The translations under genes and the position numbers were made by a program. The notes under the pieces are model-generated. The model made no database searches and was not told where the DNA came from. It saw only the letters and a list, made by a program, of their open reading frames with translations. DNA of 64,000 bases from Tipula vernalis (taxonomy: Eukaryota; Arthropoda; Insecta; Diptera; Tipulidae). Below, piece by piece: positions 58,881 through 64,000 of this stretch. Every line of letters begins with the position of its first letter. The first letter of the stretch is position 1. Location: NCBI GenBank assembly GCA_958295665.1, contig OY282560.1, positions 140,918,091 through 140,982,090 on the forward strand, given 5' to 3'.

Positions 58881-61658
58881 CGGAAGTTTAATAGATAATT
58901 AAAATAAAATTTGTTTTATTTTATTTTTACAATATATTAACGTGGAATAAGTCACACAAAACGATACATTTAAAAGATGAATCTTATATATTTAAACTTC
59001 CTTTCGGTAGTATTTCATCAAAAAACGAATCTTCCTAATAAGGTGTTACATTTAACAATTATTTTGACCTGGTCCCTTTTTAAGATAGCGTTTGGGGTTA
59101 AAATGGGCGTCCCACTTCTAACTCTGTAGCTTCATTTTTGTTTTGGGACATTTATGTATTGGGGTGTATTAGTCTTGCAACTAAAAGATTAATAATTGAC
59201 AAAATCACAGCATTTTGAATTGGTAACACTTTGAGTAACGGTCTGCATATTTATACATGTGTATGTAGTGTGACATTAAACGACCAAGCATATCAGTTTG
59301 ATTGAGTGATTTGAACATTTTAATTGGCCATAAACGTAACGTTTGGTATAATATAAAATTTGTAAATCAAGGATAAACGTAAATCTACGATTAGATTAGA
59401 TTTTACGAGTGCTGAAAAGCACCTAATCAACCGCTTCAAGTAAAAAATTGACTAAAAAAAATTCTTAATCACATTGTTGGATTTAAGCAAAAATCAAATG
59501 TTTTAATTTTATATTAAAAGCGAGTTACACTGAAACTTTGAAATTTTTTATTCCATAAATTAATTTATTCAGACTAGAAACACTTTTTAATTTTATAAAG
59601 TGCAAAACGCTTATCTTTGAGTAGTTGATTATTATTAGTATACAATTTATCACAAGTAGTTGGATTAGTTTAGGTAAATTTGGATTAAACCAGATACAAT
59701 TATGCAAGTAGAATATTATTAGCAATTCAATACTTATAATAAATAATTAGTCGATTGAAGAAAGGCGTAAAGTACACAAATGTTAAATCAAACTCTGTAT
59801 GTGTTACGATTTCAAGAGGTTTTTTTTTTTAACTTATCTAGGCCCCTTGCAATTTTTTATTATCGATATCTGACAATATTTTTCGGTAAAATATTTTTAG
59901 TCGTCCACCACTATAGGAATTTATAAAAATTTTACACGTATCTTTAAATGAAACCACATGATTTATAATATGCGATTATATTCTACAAAAAAAAAAAAAA
60001 AAAAAATATTTATCTTAGAGATATAAAATAAATATTTGCCATAAGCCAATTTGACATAATTTTCTGTATTATTGATAAAACAATTTGAAGGGTAGCGATG
60101 TTATTATCAATAATGTTGCTAAAATAATTATCTTTATAGCCAAGCTGAGTAGATTATTACATAGTATATTATAAATTTGCCAATCTGAATTATAACCAAC
60201 AGATTCGCTACCCTTTACGGACACAAGGCTGACCAAAAATAATATCTTCTTAATAATACACCTAAAAAAAAAAATATTTTAACTTTGTATTTACCATTAA
60301 CTCAAATACGTTAATTTTTTTATTGAATTATTAGTACAGCTGGATACTATAATTCAGACGATCATAAACTATTATTCGCTTCGGCTAATGTTTTATTCCA
60401 TTATAATGTGCGTTATGATGACATTGTGAATTAATATGGCATTGAAACAATAATTTGTATTTTTTTTTTATTTAGTTTTTCTAAATAATTATTTCACTGA
60501 AAAAAAAAAAATTTGGTTAAACAAATTTTTTTTAATATTACAATTAAAATTCACTTAATTTTTTATTATGATGATTATTATTAAATTTTTATTTGTAACA
60601 CGATTTTTTTTATACATATATACATATATTTATATAAAAAAATATTCTAATAATTTTTATTTTATTAATTTAAATTTTCTGCACAATTTTATATTAACCA
60701 CTTCCTGAAGAAACTTTTTTGTTGTTGTGTGAATACTATAACATTAAACATAAATTTTTTTTTAATACACACACAGATATATTTCTTAAAACATTTTTTT
60801 GTTTCACTTAAACAATAACATATATTATAATAATAATGTATATTTATTAAATTAAATTAATTAATTAATGTGAACAGCTAATTTCCAGCTAAATAAATTT
60901 TTTGGATTTTTTTTTTTTTTTTTTTTTCAAGTTTGGAAAATATTTAAATTTATATTAATAAATAATAACAATAGCCGGCACTAATTGATACTTTTTTTTT
61001 TAGTTTAATTACATAAATTACACCTACTTCACAAAAAACAAACAGATAAAAACTAATAAAAAAAAAGACAAGTGTACAGAATGTAATTTTTAAATTCAAC
61101 CGAACAGACTCAACACAAAAACTGAACTGATAAGTAAATTTGTTAATAAAAGTTAATAGACATAAATAAAAAAATGTATATGAAGCTTAGGTGATTATTT
61201 AATTTATTAGATTAAGAGGTCTTGACAATAAATTACAGTCGTGGGATGTTAATTCAATCCATATCATATACACTGAGTTTCACTTTCAGTATGTGCAATA
61301 TTGAGTATTGTGCGGCTTTTTATTAAAGATTTTTATTACAAAACATCAACGGATTTGCGGAAACGTGCAGGTTGAAGGTGATATTCTTATTTAGGTGACT
61401 TGGGATAAACAATATTTAATCTTTGTTATATACTGTTATGTACATCGGTATTAAACGTTTATAGAAAAATACTTACATTGTATCTAAATATTGAAAAATC
61501 ACGTACATTGTTTATTTCTAATGAAATGGAGAGGAAAATATCTTTTGTTGTATTGAGATTATGTAACTAAATGAAATGTATAAAATTTACAAATATGTAC
61601 TAATTTCAAGGTTCATCTCACTATTGTTTTATTTAATTACTAGCTTGCTCTTTTGCAG
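58881..61658. other. No gene recognised
   Basis: Extremely AT-rich, with poly(A) at 59985-60006 and poly(T) at 60908-60928. No supported exon. Confidence 0.35.
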
Positions 61659-61744
61659 GGATACTTCACTCAATTGATGAATTTATTTCATTAGTAGGGA
61701 AACTAGAAACTACATACGAAACGGAATTCTACGGTACTTCGTGA
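61659..61744 (+). CDS. Candidate terminal exon
   Basis: A strong acceptor CTTGCTCTTTTGCAG is followed by an open frame, phase 2, reading ILHSIDEFISLVGKLETTYE and then TEFYGTS before TGA at 61742-61744. The amphipathic pattern suits the end of a coiled-coil or helical protein. No partner exon is identified; it might belong to a gene starting upstream on the plus strand, such as the one at 33981, but nothing links them. Low certainty. Confidence 0.28.
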
Positions 61745-61799
61745 AATATTAGTCTCATCGTTTAAAAAAAACAGTTTAAAATGATTTGGTTGGATCGAT

Positions 61800-62300
61800 T
61801 CCGAACTGTACCCTTGAATATCCTATTTAACCCCAACTAAACCTCGACTTAAGTTCCAACTCAATAACAAACTCATCCCTCAACTCAACCACCAAACTCA
61901 ATTCCCCAAATCAACTTTGTCCGACAAAATATCAAAAAAGCTAACTTGCAACTTTACGGTCCGGGAAACGGTATGCACCCAGTCCAACCCCCAATGCAAT
62001 CTCCGATTAAACTGCTGAAACCTCTAATTAATCCCTACTCAACCCCAACTCAACTCCCAACTCGACCCCAAGCAAATTCCTATTGGACCTCACATTTTAC
62101 CAGCAGTCAGTTCCAAACTTGACCTTAAACTCAGCACGAAACTCAATTCTCAGCTCAACCCCCCCCCCCCCCCAATCAAAACGGTCCGAAAAAAGCACCA
62201 ACTCGATCCTAACTTATCCCTTAACTCGAGCCCAACTCAAGCCGCCATCAATCACCAAACTCAAAGAGCCGAACTAAATCCTCAAATCAACACAGGCCGA
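61800..62300. repeat. C/A-rich degenerate tandem repeat, (CAACTCAACCCC)-like
   Basis: Variants of CCAACTCAACC repeat with a period near 12 bp, G being almost absent on the plus strand. A run of 15 C lies at 62159-62173. Strand asymmetry is striking. A Pro/Ser/Thr-rich frame at 62083-62277 follows the repeat. Confidence 0.7.
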
Positions 62301-63095
<795 letters not shown>

Positions 63096-63126
63096 TTTTG
63101 TGTGTAATAATATAATTTGGCAAAAA

Positions 63127-63429
63127 ATGGCAACAATTGAGTCATGGAAAGTTTAAAGAGCAACCGTTAAGAGGAAACTCACGTTGCAATTAAAGTTTAT
63201 AAAAAATCCTGATGAAATAGGAAATTTAAGCAAAGTTAGTGCTAGATATGAAAATTTAAAGCTTTTGTTAAATCAATATTCTGAAATTTATTTTGGGCTT
63301 TTTTCATCGGTTGACGATCCCGAGTTCGAAAAAAATGAGGAGGAATTTAATACGGATTTCGAATCATTCGAGCGTGAATTTTATAATGTCAACGGTAAAT
63401 TTGAAGTGATTTTAAGTATTAAAAATTGA
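63127..63429 (+). pseudogene. BEL/Pao-type Gag N-terminal fragment
   Basis: Frame beginning MATIESWKV at 63127, one in-frame stop, then [10 protein letters not shown] and, from 63184, residues with ENLKLLLNQYSEIYFGL, EEEFNTDFESFEREFYNV. BEL/Pao Gag proteins commonly start with an R-x-x-K-x-x-LT stretch, a helix of about thirty residues and an acidic EEREEFE-x-x-Y helix, in this order. The frame ends where the interspersed repeat begins (63428). No LTR was found. A host gene exon is an alternative. Confidence 0.45.
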
Positions 63430-64000
63430 GGTGTGGCCAACACACGACTTTCTTTTACGAACAGAGAATTTTGAGAAATTTTATTTTTTTCTTAATTTTT
63501 TTTTTGAATTTTTAATTTTTTATTTTTATTTGTTTTTAATTTTTAGAAACATTTTGTATTAAGTAGTTTTTTGTAAACCTTATACTTTTTAAGATATTTG
63601 CAAAATAAATTTTCTGGACCAAGGGAGTGGCCACTTCCGGTTAGCCGATTTGGAGTAAAATTCACTGGGACCTCCCAATTTATCAAAAAAGCTTAAATGT
63701 GAAGTTTCAGTTCGATTGGTTAAACTATCTGGGCTGTAGAGAGGACACAGACAGACTGAAAGACTGACAGACAGACAGACAGACAGACTGACAGACTGAC
63801 AGACTGACAGACTGACAGACTGACAGACTGACAGACTGACAGACTGACAGACTGACAGACTGACAGACTGACAGACTGACAGACTGACAGACTGACAGAC
63901 TGACAGACTGACAGACTGACAGACTGACAGACTGACAGACTGACAGACTGACAGACTGACAGACTGACAGACTGACAGACTGACAGACTGACAGACTGAC
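63428..64000 (+). repeat. Interspersed repeat, copy B, with long (ACAGACTG)n array
   Basis: 63428-63765 is an inverted copy of 51293-51625. From about 63746 it passes into an array of the 8-bp unit ACAGACTG that continues for at least 27 units to the end of the window. Confidence 0.85.

Noticed and set aside
63746..64000. CRISPR-like array
   Set aside because: It is an 8-bp microsatellite without spacers, in a eukaryotic genome.

Overview
The window looks like AT-rich insect nuclear DNA. There are no bacterial operons. Coding potential comes as short exon-like pieces with GT/AG borders, and most of the rest is transposon debris of insect types: mdg3-like Ty3/gypsy, Jockey-like LINEs, pogo, Tc1/mariner, hAT, BEL/Pao, Penelope-like and many MITEs. 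The order or species cannot be fixed from the sequence alone.

Layout. 1-750: nothing recognised. 751-6570: a (TA)n microsatellite split by a 5,255-bp Ty3/gypsy element (1238-6492). Its two 246-bp LTRs appear identical, but its gag-pol frame carries two in-frame stops. 7550-9494: a deleted Jockey-like LINE ending in poly(A). 10311-10613: a short insertion with an 11-bp target duplication, first member of a family whose core fits the hammerhead ribozyme consensus; further copies lie at 16488-17033 and 36095-36778. 12293-12526: a tRNA-derived SINE. 17032-18275: an inverted array of a ~180-bp repeat, followed by a strand-asymmetric C/T tract. 18640-19130: a mariner relic. 25360-29080: a foldback MITE, a degenerate minisatellite, a hAT fragment and nested MITEs. 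29870-36000: the most gene-like part, with three or four candidate exons; the best is the first coding exon of a Nup88-like nucleoporin at 33981-34205, just downstream of an 802-bp TTAA-flanked MITE. 39700-44460: LINE debris and a complete-ended pogo-like transposon whose broken transposase has a C-terminal PHD-like finger. 45300-50700: MITEs, a LINE reverse transcriptase relic and mariner scraps. 51290-53100: interspersed and local repeats. 55325-55614: an unidentified exon candidate. 56008-57922: a mariner-type element with ~460-bp terminal inverted repeats and a deleted catalytic region. 58464-58880: a Penelope-like GIY-YIG remnant. 61659-64000: a candidate terminal exon, simple-sequence tracts, a BEL/Pao gag fragment, and a repeat ending in a long (ACAGACTG)n array that runs off the window.

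No cellular pathway can be assembled here; if the exon calls are right, they belong to genes with very long introns. The most notable system is the short hammerhead-like repeat family: several copies share a catalytic-core match, two insertions have 10-11 bp target duplications, and one insertion is a ~426-bp head-to-tail dimer. That is the layout expected of a retrozyme-like, non-autonomous retroelement, and a Penelope-like remnant, a possible source of machinery, lies in the same window.
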